Assembly (NCBI GenBank): GCA_025345505.1 | Contig: JANVCC010000010.1 | Coordinates: 42,993,772 to 43,057,771 of the forward strand | Direction: 5' to 3' | Length of the DNA stretch: 64,000 nucleotides | From: Todiramphus chloris collaris | Taxonomy: Eukaryota; Chordata; Aves; Coraciiformes; Alcedinidae | In this document: positions 1 to 12,668 of the stretch, piece by piece | Layout of the letters: the number at the start of each line of letters is the position of its first letter | How positions within the stretch are numbered: position 1 is the stretch's first letter | Program-made: the position numbers and the translations under genes | The notes under the pieces: generated by a model | Databases searched by the model: none | Told to the model about the DNA's origin: nothing | Seen by the model: only the letters and a program-made list of their open reading frames with translations

Positions 1-1651
1 AAAATTGATATTTACTGAGTTATACCATAAGTTCTGAAATTAGTCTACTGATGAAATACGGGTATAGGAATACATGTTTTTAAATAGCCCAGGACTAATA
101 TTAAGATATCAAATTCTGCTACACTTATGCCAGTGATCCAGTAAGTACTTTCAGTTATGCCCAGGCAACCTCACTGAAGTCAGTAGTGGTCCAAAAGCGT
201 ACCTGACAGACTGCCCTCATATTGTTCAGAAGTTTTGAGCATTGTAATGCATTGCCTCTACTTGTATGTGGTAGCTATCTTGCACTGGTTTTCACCTGAA
301 AGAATCTCTCTAACTTTAAACCCCTTTCCTGGGGTTTAAATGCTGTCCTTGCATGTGTACATCTTCCTTTAGCTTCCAAACTTCAGTCTTGTCCCACTGT
401 TCATGTAATTGTATGTGGAAAAAAGCTTTGCAGAATGGTGAGCTGAAGCTGACTGATAGGAAAAAAAGTCTTTAAAAACTAAGCTGGACTGAAACTAAAC
501 TTTTGCCACCAAAATATTTTGGATACTAAGACAAGGAGAGGGCAAGCACAGAAAAGCAGCCCAAAGTGGAAGGTGAGAAGGGAGACGAGAACCATAAAAA
601 AAAAAAACCCAACAGAGAAACAGGGGAGGTTTTACTGTTTTGCACACACATACTACATAGTACAGGTGAGTGAGAACATCAGATGTAGAGAAGCAAAAAC
701 AGATGTGCATATAAAGTGAGAATGATTCTAGAAATGTATCCCAGTTGAATGTCTTTGAGATAATTTCTTGTTGAAAACCTTGTTAATAAATAAGGGTAAA
801 ATTCAAAGTAACATCACGTAGATTACAACTAATGATGTCAGAAGGGAAATACCTTGTTATGAAAGGTGAGAAGAGGTATAATTTAGATGGAGAAATTGAA
901 GGAAAGAGGAAGGTGAGGGAAAAGGAAAGCATCACGTATAATGGACAGAAGAACAGACCATCTGAAGCTGAAGTTCTTACTTTGTGCTATGGTTTAACAA
1001 CACTTGTTAAATAGTAGGCACACTGCAAAACTGTGGCAGCACTACAGTTTTGGAAATAACTGTAGTTAAAAAGCCTGCTCTTCACATTACATCTGTATTT
1101 CAGAAGTGGTTTTGACTTCAGCAACTTAAAAGTAGCAGAAATGCCATAGATAAGTGCAGACACATTTACAGCAGTAAATCTGACGTAAGAAAAGGAAGTC
1201 ACAGTGGTAGTAATAAAAATAACAGGAAAGCTGGGAAAGGCAATAGAAAATGACCCATGTCATTTTCAGGTTTTTTTTCTATTTTTTTTATTTCTATTGC
1301 AGATGTTCACTTCCATATAGGTAAACCAGCTGCTATTCATAGTCTTGAACTTCTGCTTCCTCGAGGCTTGTGAAGGTAGAGCGTAGAGATGTGTTGTTCC
1401 TTACCTGAACAAAGTGATGAGCATCTCTCCACAGAGGCAATGCACCATGTTTTCTTAGCACTGAAGAGCTTTTATTAATGCATTGAAAAAATCTGGAACA
1501 GAACAGTAAAAGTCCTCATGGAGTGTATTTAAACCTTACAGCTCAATAACAATTTGCAGCATGTTTGGATTTTGAAGTTGTTGGTGTCTGTGCTCTTTCA
1601 GTTGAAGAGGGAGATGTTTTATTGTTGCTTTTTTTCTTTTTTTTTTCTTAG
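1..1651 (+). other. METTL25: METTL25 intron (3' part, 5' end outside window)
   Basis: AT-rich sequence with no recognisable exon or repeat. It ends in a long pyrimidine tract (about 1626-1648) and the AG at 1650-1651 that serves as acceptor for the first exon in the window. The short open frames here have no protein-like character, so I read the stretch as intron only. The upstream METTL25 exons must lie before position 1. Confidence 0.85.
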
Positions 1652-1796
1652 GACTGTATGATGGTGGGTCTACACACATGTGGGGATCTTGCTGCAAATA
1701 CACTACGAATTTTTACTGCCAAGCCTGAAATCAAAGCAGTTTGCAGTGTAGGCTGCTGCTACCACCTATTGTCAGAACAGTTCGAAAACCAAGAAG
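1652..1796 (+). CDS. METTL25: METTL25 coding exon A (methyltransferase domain, internal)
   Basis: This exon encodes 48 codons plus one base, starting DCMMVGLHTCGDLAANTL and ending in SEQFENQE. It is the first METTL25 exon visible. METTL25 is a predicted S-adenosylmethionine-dependent methyltransferase-like protein of about 600 residues in mammals, with no firmly assigned substrate. The LHTCGDLA segment and the GCCYHLL segment about 20 residues later are the family signature in the second half of the methyltransferase fold. A comparable Cys-Gly and CC-His pattern is known in the related TRM13-type enzymes. Borders are a pyrimidine-rich acceptor (…CTTAG) and donor G|GTAATT. The exon starts in phase 0 and leaves phase 1, which fits the next exon. 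The identification comes from remembered family sequence and is strong. The function in birds is inferred. Confidence 0.95.
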
Positions 1797-3624
1797 GTAA
1801 TTCTTCTGAGATTAACTTGTGACTGGCAGTCTGTGTGTTAAGAGTATTATATCTTTTAATTAATAACATCCTTGTGTTTATTCCTTTCCAGTGGCTTACT
1901 CTGTACTGGTTTTTATTACATAATGTGGGTCATTCACTCCCAGACACCCTGTAGCTTTTCTGTTATGCCAGTACTCCTAATATTCTTACTGAAATTAGGG
2001 ACAATAATGAAGAATGTTTCTATGTGGTTATGAATACAGCTGGTTTTATTCCATTACTCCACTTGTAAAATGTGGAGAATATTTTAGTCCAAGATGTTTT
2101 CATCCTTTTGAAAAATTTTGTAGCAGATTTTGCCATTGGCTGTCTGCATGCATCATCCATTTTGTTGAGTTTTATGTCTACAACTATGAGCAGAATTAAG
2201 TCCTTGTAATGTAAGTTGTTGCTCCAAGAAACACTTATCTGAGTGCTGTGCTCTGGAGCATTGCCAGTTTAGAACATTATGGAGCAGTACATATATAACA
2301 GTTTTCCTTGAGGAGACAACCTGAAAATTATTTGGGGATTTCCACAGTAGGCAAGTTTTCCTTCAAATCTCATGGGTTTTTTTAGTTCTGATAGAAAGAT
2401 GGTGTCTTCACTTGAAAGATAAATTCTTCACAATGAAAAACATTAAGAAAAACATTACTGAGACAAGTGGTACGTAGCTGAGCTGTGTAACTGACCATCT
2501 GCTGAAGTCCTAGAACCTTATTATCATATCAAATTTGAGAGAGAGGTGATTGGCAAAGTTTATTTCAGCTCTTTCAGAGAACTTCATGGACAGAAAGGCA
2601 GGTGGAATTTAAGTTGGCTGCTCAGACAGTCAGAGCACAGCTCCAGACTGACCACGACACATGCTAGCTCTTGCTTGCTTTAATGATCTTTTCATGTAGT
2701 TTTTTTCTTATTCTGCAACAGTTTTAAGGGGTTTTGCAGTGTATTAGATTCAGTTATTTCACAACGCTTCAGATCATTCCAAAAAAAAAGAAAAAAAAAA
2801 AAAATTGAAATTTCTAAGTTAGAGAAGCGTGGTTAGTAAAAAACATGCAATTTCTTTTACACCAGAGTTCTAAAAAATTATTAACTTTTCAGGCATGTGT
2901 CATTAAGTTTGTGTGTCTGAAACATTTAGTTGTTTCTTATTATTGCAAAGACAACATGGCTTCCTGTTTTAGCTGTAGGATTACTTTTTCCAGACAAGGC
3001 TCTACTAAATGAAGGATCATGTGTGATAACCTATTCCAAGTTCAAACAAACAAATGTACATGCATAGTGGTAAGAGATACTGCAGTTTCCTAGTAGTATG
3101 GAAATTGAAGCCAAGTTGCACATTGTAGTTTCTAGCTGTCTGATTTGACTCAGCTTGAAGGATACAAGTTATTCTCAAAGAAGAACCTTTATCCAGAATA
3201 AAAGGAAATTAGAGTATTATTTTTTGGGGAAAGAACACAGAGTTAGTTCCAGTGATGCTCAAAAAAAGTGTGGTTTTTTTTTTTTACTGTTACTATGAGG
3301 GTACCTATTGTAACATCTATAATGATGTTGTATTCCCCTGGAAAAGTCCTCTACTATATATCTTCTTTGTAAATGCACAGTGGAGGGGTAAGAGCACGAG
3401 GATAGACGATATCTAAGAGCTAACATTTCTTCAAAGGGAAAATGGGAAAGAATAAGGACTATAGATTGTGTCTACGCTTCCTATGCATGGATTTCAAACT
3501 GATAAGGCATTCTAGAGGCTGCTAGTGCACTCCCACATGCTAAAAGGGGGAATAATCACATCCCTTAACCTGCTTTCTTCACTGCTAAGCTTCACAGTCC
3601 TATGAATTCTCTATCCAGATTGGA

Positions 3625-3915
3625 GTCCAACTGTCCGAGTCATATCTTTCCAGTTTGTCTATAAAGATACTAAGAACCATGCTGAAAGCTTTGCTAAAGT
3701 CAAGGTAAACTATGTCTATGCTCTCCCCTGATTCATAGACCTGGTCAGTATATCAAAGAGGGCAGTAAAGTTAGTCAGTCCCTGGTAAATTCCTGCCAGC
3801 TATTCTCAATCTCCTTCTTGTTCTTCATGGTCCTGGGCATGGTTTCCAGGTAAAATTGTGCCATAAACTTATTGAGAACTGAAATTAAGCTGAAGATGTG
3901 TGCGAAGTTTGCCTT
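3625..3915 (-). repeat. Antisense CR1-like LINE fragment (reverse transcriptase palm)
   Basis: On the minus strand, about 3680-3735 reads VYLDFSKAF, the reverse-transcriptase motif A region of CR1-clade LINEs, followed by a degraded H-x-IL-x-KL-like stretch. Bases up to about 3915 resemble the segment just upstream in the same ORF2, but with frameshifts. No 3' tail or flanking duplication is seen. It is an old, truncated, non-functional copy. The family assignment rests on the motif and its local order. Confidence 0.6.
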
Positions 3916-6900
3916 TCTTCTGTTATGAGTAACTTCTCTTGACAGATGTGACCTTTCAAAGATGGTAGAGTGTGCCCTTCGTGTGACACAAGCCAATTGC
4001 CTCAGCTTCCTGAAATGCAATGCATCTAGTCATATGCACTTGTGTCTTTCCCGTTTGCTTATGTAGTCCCTGAGACAATGTAATCTCTACTGTAGGTAGT
4101 CCTTCTCTTGCCCAGGCTCGCACTAAACTCAGGGCAGTTACTGGCTAATCTAGGCATCAACAAGAGATTGCAGAGACCTGTGGAAGCCTTACATGGAGAG
4201 ACTAAATAGAGTATCAGGATGCACTTAGATCTAGATCTCTGCTGTGATGGATAGAAGATTTTCCTACGAAGCAGAGGGAGGTGGTCCCAATTTGCTGCTA
4301 CACAGGCAATCACTTGTTTAAAGTCAGACCAGTAAGCGAGGGCTTGCCTGTAAGGACACAGTGGGAAGTTCTGTTATAAAGCATTATTTTTATTTTGACT
4401 GAGTAGCTTTGAGGCTTCGACGTTTTTGAAAATGTATCTTAAAAATGTAATTGCTCTTTTTTTTTTTTTCCCAGTTTAGAAGGTTTTTTATTTTCTTGAG
4501 ACACAACCTTAAGGACAACTTTGAGCCAAGTCCACCTCAAAGCTCTTACCCTCATTTTCCATCTTTGCTGCTTCTTCAGTGTTGTTCTTCAGATGGTTGT
4601 TCTCATAAATCTAGAGGAGGCAGGTGTGCTACCTCGCATAAAAGATGCTGTGGACTGATGGTTGCTGTAACTTGAGATGGCTGGGCTGTATGTTGTTTGG
4701 CAGATAGATAATACCAAGATCAGTCTTGTTTGAGGACAGTGAAAAATTGCTTTTTCACTTCATATTAACTGGAATTAACTGATACTCATGGGAAGAAATT
4801 GTACCTGTTTTGCTGCCTAACATAGTGTTTATAAATCTGAGAAGGGGAGTTGACAAAATATCGACAAAATGTTACTATGCTATTTTTGACGAGCTACTGA
4901 ATCACCTTGGTTATTTCAAGTTTGGGGGTTTTTGTCTCAGAGGAGCTGACTACAGGAAATAACACCTTACGTTTCTCATATATTCTAAAAATATTAAAGC
5001 TATTCCATGATTACCTGATTCAGTTTGCCATTGGACCCTCTGTGAATACTTTGGGAGCATTTCTGATGAAATTAGGTGCCAGTAGTCACAGTCTTGAATA
5101 CTGCAGTTAGTATACAGTGTCCTTCTGTGTGTCTATAAATAAGCTAAATTCATATGGAAATTTTTGTAAGGGAACCACATTTTCAATTATGCTGGGAATA
5201 ATTTTGAACTCTTAAGATCTTGAAAGCCTTTGTTTTGATTTATGAGTAGCTACAACAACCAAGAGGTGCTGTGTAATGTCAAATTTCAATTAAATTCAAA
5301 GATGTTGAAGCCAGTGACTTTTAACACTTGTCTTTAAATTTCATTGCTGTTGTAAGTGGTACCAAATACTAAATTTCAGTTAATAAGGAATATTATGACA
5401 GCTCTTGGAAAATTCTAAGTAGTTTTACTGCAGCTTTCTCTAAGGAGAATTGGCTGTTTATACAGAGATTCTTCTATGGATAAAATGCACTTAGTCATTA
5501 GTATAATTGATTCCTTTGGGGTTTTTCTTCACTGTTACTGCGTCAGATAGTCAATTACATCTGCCTAATAAGGATTTTACTATTTATTAGAGACTTTTTA
5601 CATAAACTGATATACATAGTGAGCCGTTATGGCAGTTTTTCTGGAAAAAAAAAAGAGTTTGCTAATAATTTTTAGGTTAAAACAAACTCTGTGCCTCTGT
5701 TCAGGAGCTATTCTTAGGATTCTGGAGGGCTGTTTTATCTTACATTCAGCTAACACATTTCTGGGGCAGGGTACCAGCTGGGCTATGACTATCCCTTAAC
5801 ACACAGTAACTGCAAGTTTAAGGTATTTTCAAAAAGGCTTTTTTTAAAAAGGAATTGATGCATTTTTGTATTCTAATTCTCTTCCTTCCCTCCTCCATAC
5901 CACCAAACACATCAGTACCACTCTAGAAACCAGTGAAATTCTTCAATGTAATATCCTGTCTTTGGAGATAAAAATATATTCATGACCATTGCTACAGAGC
6001 TACTTATTTAGAAATGTTTCATAATTTGAAGTAAGACAGGCATAGTTGTGTGGGTATTTTTAATGATAGCTGTCTAATCAAAATTGCTTGAGTATTGCAA
6101 ATCGTGAACTCCAGCTTTTGTAAAGATTTCCAATGTCAAGTCACCGCTCTAGGAAGAAGATACATGCTGGACAGAAGAGTTCTAGAGCTGTTCTGGAAGC
6201 TGTGAGGAGTAGCTTCTCAATAAGTCACTCAGGAAGAAGTCAGCAAATCTTTTGCAGAGTGGCAAGAGCCTTGAACTCTGAAGTTATGTAAATATAAACT
6301 TTGAATACATTTGTTAAGCCCTAACACCTAAAAGCTAGTGAGCATAATTAAGGGCACTGGAAGGCGTGCAAAGAGTAGTCAAAATTAATATACAGAATTT
6401 TATCAGGTTTATGAAAACTGAAAAGGCCTTGAATAATGTGGATTCAGCAGACAGAAACTTAAAAAGTGAGCGTTCTAAAGGATTATGCACACAAACATAA
6501 TAGCGTCATATCACTCTGTTCCACTGAAATATGGAAAGATTAGTTACTGTTTTAGAAGAAGTAGAGTACAATAATTTATGTTGCCTAGGTATATTTTCAA
6601 AGGTATTCCACAGCCAGTGTCTTTAAATAGCTATCACTGATACCATGGCAACACTTGAAAACATTTCCAAGCAAAAAATCAAAAAGGCTGATTTTCTTTC
6701 CAAGGCATCCTTAGAATTGCTGCACAGGGCACGTTTCCATGAATTTGTGACAGAGCTAATGAGTCACTAAACCCCAGATGTTTTCTATCAAAACTGATCC
6801 TGAAAAAAATATGAAACTTGAAAAAATATTAACTAGGTAAGTTTTACAGATGTTAAATGGCAGCATTGCCTATTTAAGTTATAAAAGTATTTTTCATGAA

Positions 6901-8329
6901 TAAATGTGTAAAAATATTTTTAAACCTGAAATTATCTTACATTTATAATACTCCGTGGGTGTACACAGTAAGAGATTATAATTGGGAAAGCCAAGGTTTC
7001 TATAACGTGCAGTAACTAAAGTATACCCTAGGTTTGGGTTTTGAAAATCATTTTAGTGACAACTGATTCTGTTTCCTGAAATGGAAGAACATTTTTCTTC
7101 CCCTCTGCCCCCGCCCCCTTGGAAAAATCCCATTTAGTGATGGGATTTTTAGGAAAAATGCAAATTTCAGGAACTGTGAAGTCTTTGGCCAAGGAAGACT
7201 TAGTCTTTCCTGTGAAGGAAAAAGGCAGTTTAAGTACTTGTTTTTTATTTAGAATCCTAGAAGTAGACTGTGGTGCTACAATGTAATGGAAAATAGATGC
7301 CATGAAAGATGTGAAACAGGTAAATACTTGAAATAGCTGATAATCTTGCAAACTTCTGTCTCCTATTACTAGAGGTAATGAATAACTGAAATTCTTTGCT
7401 TTGCTATCAAAATTCAATTTCATATGTTAATGAATTAGCTTTCACACTGCTTGCTACGTTATTAGACCTAAGAATATACTTTTAATGGCCATGTTACTTA
7501 TATCACATTCTCATGCCTTTTTTTTAACAGATGTTGCATCAGTATATGAAAGAAGACTAATTCATTTTTATATAAAATAGTCTTTTGATAACAAACTCAA
7601 ATGAAGGTGCAAAATAAACATACTGCCTGGCATCAGTATTCATAACAGAGACATGGTAATCATGCAGTCTGTTAACATCAAAGGTTCCTCTACTGCAGTA
7701 TCTTGTTTTCCATAGAGGCAAATAACAGGCATATAGAGGAGTGTACAGTCATAAGGAGTACATAGCAATACTTCCCCCAAATACTCTCTTTGCTTCTGTT
7801 GTGTTCATGAACTTCTTGGAACAGAGTGATACATTTGCATTAAATAACCCTTGAGTTTATTTATACCCCTTATTTTTGGGTGTAAAAGACAGTACATATC
7901 TGTCTGTATTTATTTTCTCTATCCTATTCATGACTTTTAACTCTCTTTTTTTGTGTTGTACACAGCTTTACTTTTTCATAGTAACTGTTCTTGTTCTTAA
8001 AATGTTCCTTACTTATGACAGTCCTATTTCCTTCTCTGCACCTTTTTAGGTGGTATCACTTGTTACTCTGAGGTGAGAAAAAAAAACCCAGAATTCAATA
8101 TTCAAGTGCAGCGTGGATTTATATAGCAGCATAATAATGTTTTCTGGGGGTTTTTTGCCTAGTAATTCTTAACTTTTCTTTTTTCTTAGTACAGGATGAT
8201 CTTTTCATCAACTGTCAGCTCTCAGTTCAAAGCCATTCATTGTATATTTAAAGTTAATATTTTTCCCATTTTTAATCACTTTCATCTACATTGAATTTTA
8301 TATGCCATTTCATCTCTAATTTTTATTAG

Positions 8330-9000
8330 ATATGGCTCTAATTTTTATTATTCTTAGTGTCATCAGCAAACTTTGTCCTACTCTTCATTAACTTTTTCAG
8401 ATCAATTGTGACTTTGACTAACAACCTGTTCCAGCACAAGTCAGGATCCTTAGGCCTCTGCTGGTGATCTCTGTCCTCTGTGAAAAATGATACTTTATTC
8501 CTATCCTTTGTTTCTGTCAATTACTTACCCGTAGGAATACTTTTTATCTTGTTGTGTGTTTTGATAGTTTCTCTAATGGTCTTGTTGAATGACATTTGGA
8601 AATCCACTCTATCTTTCTTGTCTAAGTGTTAGCTGAAGCCTTCAAAATAATACTGTTATATTTGTGAGATATGACTTCCCTTTAAGAAAGTCACATTAAC
8701 TCCTTCCATATATGTTATACTTGCTCATATATCCAATGACTCTATTCTTTAAAATACTTTCCATATAAATTTGAGGCTTCCTGTTTGGAAGCTCCCTGGA
8801 CCTTCCCTTGAGTTCTTCATAAACACTAATAGTGCATTACCCGCTTTTCAGATCTCTAGAACCAAAGAGTTTTAATCAAGAAGCTGCACATGGCAGTTTA
8901 GCAATATCAGCCTGTTTTTAGTTTTTGGATGAATGCCATATGGCCATGGTAATTTTCTGCTGATTATGACTTCCGTTGTTCTGTAACCTTCTAGGGATCC
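8330..9000 (-). repeat. Ancient antisense CR1-like LINE fragment
   Basis: The minus strand reads LKKLMKSRTKFADDTK near 8345-8400. This is the FADD catalytic box of CR1-type reverse transcriptase preceded by the usual basic linker. Moving rightwards (5' in the element), the bases resemble the palm and finger coding segments in the expected order up to about 9000. Many stops and small gaps show an old insertion. Copies of this type are known across reptiles and birds. The right boundary is approximate. Confidence 0.6.
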
Positions 9001-9505
9001 TTCAGGTTTAAGTACTTCATCTGATGACTTCCTTCCATGGTGCAGGACTGTGGCTTAAGGACTACATTTAGTTTTTCTTCTATGCTTTGTTTCCTTGAGC
9101 AATCCTTTATAGCTTTATCACATTGGCAGTCCTATAACTACTATCTATTTAAAAGAAATTTTGCAGACACTCATATGTCTATGAAAGGTCAAAGAGATTT
9201 GAGATTAAAGTTAAACTGAGGTCTATACAAATTATTATCAAAGAATGTACTGAATTATTTTTTACTTTTATAACTGTTGAAAGAGGGGTTTGCCATTTTG
9301 TTTGCCTGTGCCAATTACACTACTGACCTAAGAAAATTATCTGTTAATAACATTTTTTCTTCTGTTGCTGTGCAGAACAGAGTTAAATAGCTTGTGCTGT
9401 CTCAAGGGATTCAGAATAATACCCTAACAATTTCATGGTCTGAAATGGAGTCAGAATATTTAGAACATAATAAAAATTACATAGTTGAGAAGAAAAAAAC
9501 CCTCC

Positions 9506-9537
9506 TTTTTTTTTTTTTTTTTTTGTTTTGTTTTTTT
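9506..9537. repeat. T-rich tract
   Basis: A run of 19 T followed by TGTTTTG and more T. It is a simple low-complexity tract in intron DNA. Several similar A/T runs occur in this window (2779-2803, 9978-9999, 13035-13052, 17344-17362, 37769-37788). No attached retrocopy body could be recognised here. Confidence 0.8.
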
Positions 9538-9977
9538 AAATGACTATTACTGGGATCAAGTGCAAAAAGAGTAATTATACTGGAAGCAGAAGAAATACTA
9601 ATGCTCTAAATCCTAGGTAAGCAAGATTAATCTCCTGTTGGGGTGGTAGTATTTGTAACATTGCAGAGGCACAATGTCACTGTGTATTTTCTGCTGGGCT
9701 GAATAATATTTCCTTCTGTGGCTTCTTTAAGAATAGAGTCAGTGTATGGTGACTGCCATTGTTTGTCAAGAGCGAAGAACTTAGGTATGTGAAGTCATGC
9801 CTTTTTCTCCAGCACTTATTTAGGACTCTTAACATGAATTTTCTAGAAGGAAAATATCATTAAAACGATGAATGGCACACGTTCAGTATACCTCTTCTTT
9901 CAGTAACGTCTGCAGGAATGTAATAATAGTCTTTGGAAAAAATAATGTATCAAAATACCATGATCTATTCACCTTTT

Positions 9978-9999
9978 AAAAAAAAAAAAAAAAAAAAAA
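9978..9999. repeat. A22 homopolymer tract
   Basis: Twenty-two consecutive A followed by an A/G-rich continuation to about 10014. This is a simple repeat, possibly an eroded poly(A) tail, but no polyadenylation hexamer at the right distance and no source gene were recognised. Confidence 0.8.
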
Positions 10000-11037
10000 G
10001 AAGGAAAAAAAAAAGATTGTTTCAACATAAAATCTGTTACATTGTGTATTTTATACCAAACTAGGCAAATAAACACATTGTCATATTTGCAAGAGAGAAC
10101 AAATAGAAAAGATCTTTCAAACTGAAATTAGACAGAAAAAGCTTTCTTGTGGAAGCAAAGGCCATTTTCAAATACAGACCTTCAGAAAACTTGAAATATA
10201 GTTTCCATGAAGTCATTTAAATATCTTCCACAGTTCTAGGGATGATGATTGATTTTTATAAGGCTTAGGGTATTTCCTTTTTACACATCTTTGTAGCATA
10301 TCAACATAAATGTACAATTGTACATGTTGTAGTCCTTCAATCTACAGCATATAAGACTACACAGACTTCAGCTGTGTTCCTTTTAAGCATAATATTCTGC
10401 ACTGAGTATTGTAGTTTCAAAGCCTTTGTGAGAAAGATCTATGTACAGTGTGGTTACAGGGTTTGTTGTGCAGAAGACTTCTGAGGTATTGTAATAATGG
10501 TATATACACTCCTACAGTTATTAAATAGGCATATCTCATGTTTATTACAGAAGACCTATTTCCACCAAGATAATACATAAATCTGACAGCTAATGATGAC
10601 TGGGATGAGAGGATAGAAATAGGGGATATAAAATATAGTTCTGTTAATGTTACTGTTTACATTAAAAGATATATATGACAATAGCTACATATTGTGTCTA
10701 TGCATGTATTATACCTCTTTCTTCTACTTTGCAAATGGGATATCTGATGTAGGATATAAATTACTTTACTTTTTTGAATTTGTGTCACATGTTGCTGAGT
10801 GCTGTGAGAGATGTCCAGTAGTATGAAAAGGTGGTAATTGGCTTCAGTGGGAGTTTTCTCCAGATGAAAGAGGTAGACAAGTCTAGTGTATAAAAGAGCC
10901 TTTGCCAGTATTGAAATTCATCTCCCTTTTGTTTGCAATTTATGAAAAGCAACTGCAGGATATTTATTTGTCCAGTCTAAGAAAATAAATTTTTATATAT
11001 AAGAAAAAAATTTGATCACAGTATCAAGAGTTTGTAT

Positions 11038-11155
11038 AAAAATACTCTTCCTTTAGCCTGTACATTTTTAGGGCAGTTTCTGGATTTTGTATTCTATAAT
11101 TCCTAGAGTTTTTTTAAAAATACTCTTCCTTTAGCCTGTACATTTTTAGGGCAGT
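11038..11155. repeat. 78-bp direct duplication (partial second unit)
   Basis: Positions 11038-11077 and 11116-11155 are the same 40 bases, beginning AAAAATACTCTTCC and ending TTTAGGGCAGT. The offset is 78 bp, so this is one full unit plus a partial second. The 38 bases in between are not repeated. The exact identity of both copies suggests a recent local duplication, such as replication slippage. No gene is involved. Confidence 0.9.
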
Positions 11156-12000
11156 AAGGATTTTTTCCAGGTAATTTAATTAAAAGTTAGAGGTCATTTT
11201 CCTTTCCAGTTAATACAGGGGTAGTTAGCACTAAGTAGAAATGTAAAAATTTTCATATTACAGTTACAGTTTTGAGTACCGGAATATGGGGTTTTACAAG
11301 TAAATATTTTGTTTTGTCCATTTGGTAAATAACTGCCGTGTCTTCAATCATGATATAAGTGGAAATGGGGTAGTATTTAATACACCATATATATGTCCAA
11401 ATCAAAGGCCATATTTATTTCTTATTCACTGTGTTTGAGCTGGAGTTTCATGTTTCCGTTGTTGATTTTTAATATGACTAGGGCTAAGTTCCTAGAATTA
11501 GGTAACAGGTCTAAAAAGCAATATTTTAACACAGTGTTAGCAAAGAATTTATTTTAATTTCCTGCCACAGCTACTAACCCCGACTTTTAAGGCAGTTCCT
11601 GGATTTGTTGTTAGTACTAGAATGAACTATTCTCCTGGGAGCTGCTGCTAAGCCTGAAGCTTGTCGTCTCCATCTTCACTCTGCTTCTCTGATTTGTCTG
11701 GATTGTAAGTCATTCAAGGCCTTCTGACTAGCACCAAGTCCAGAAGAATGATGCTCCCTCCCTACCTTACTGTGGCACCTACTGAAATGCCAGTACTGAC
11801 ATAAAACTGTCATTAACCATTTTTTCATCTATGATTTAGTGTTGCCCTCAAGGTTTCCTTTCAGTTTCCCTTGATATGTTTCTATTATTAATCATGTGTT
11901 TTTGTGTTCAGACTACTAGATAAATAATCCTTTCTCTACAATTAACATTTTCATAACAATCTTATTAATTAAAAAAAAAAGGAGAACAAAAAGAGATATT

Positions 12001-12567
12001 ATGGCCAGCAAGACTAGGGGAGTGATTGTCCCCTGTACTTGGGCACCACTGAGGCTGCACCTTGAATACTGTTTTCAGTTTTGGGCCCCTTGCTACAAGA
12101 AGGACCTTGAGGTGGTGGAGCTTATCCAAGGAAGGACAACTAAGCTGATAAAGGGTCTATACAAGTCCTGTGAGGAGCAGCTGAAGGAGCTGGGGCTGTT
12201 TAGCCTGTAAAAAAGGAGGCTGATGGGAGACCTTATTGCTCTCTACAACTAGCTGAAAGGAGGTTGTAGTGAGGTGAGAGTCAGTCTTTTCTCCTAAGTA
12301 ACAAGTCACAAGAGGAAAGAGCCTCGAGTTGTGCCAGGGGATGTTTAGACTGGATATGAAGAAAAATTTCTTCACTAAAAGGGTTATCAAGCATTGGAAC
12401 AGGCTGCCCAGGAAAATGGTTGAGTCACCATCTCTGGAGTTATTTAGAATACATATAGACATGCATAGTGTCATGGTTTAGTGGTGGACTTGGCAGTGCT
12501 AGGTTTATGGTAGGATTTACAACTGGATCATAAAGGTTTTTTCCAACCTAAATGATACTGTGATGAA
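12001..12567 (+). mobile_element. CR1 LINE, 5'-truncated 3' fragment
   Basis: Starts inside ORF2 with a frame reading RLHLEYCFQFWAP and later LKELGLFSL, the conserved C-terminal part of CR1 ORF2. It then runs through the 3' UTR to the typical end TTCCAACCTAAATGATACTGTGATG. An in-frame stop follows the LFSL motif and there are frameshifts beyond, so it is dead. About 565 bp are present of an element that is about 4.5 kb when complete. 5' truncation is normal for CR1, and no target duplication is seen, as is usual for this family. Confidence 0.88.
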
Positions 12568-12618
12568 ACTGAATGGATTTACATTAATAAGGCCATTTTC
12601 GGTTCTCAAATGTGGGCG

Positions 12619-12619
<1 letters not shown>

Positions 12620-12667
<48 letters not shown>
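12620..12667. repeat. T48 homopolymer tract
   Basis: Forty-eight uninterrupted T. It lies about 50 bp after a CR1 3' end. It could be a simple slippage tract or the antisense poly(A) tail of a minus-strand insertion extending to the right, but no AATAAA-like hexamer is seen next to it on the minus strand. The length makes it highly mutable and prone to assembly error. Confidence 0.9.

Positions 12668-12668
<1 letters not shown>

Noticed and set aside
7028-7423. 131-codon minus open frame
   Set aside because: No motif, no splice context and intron composition. Probably chance.
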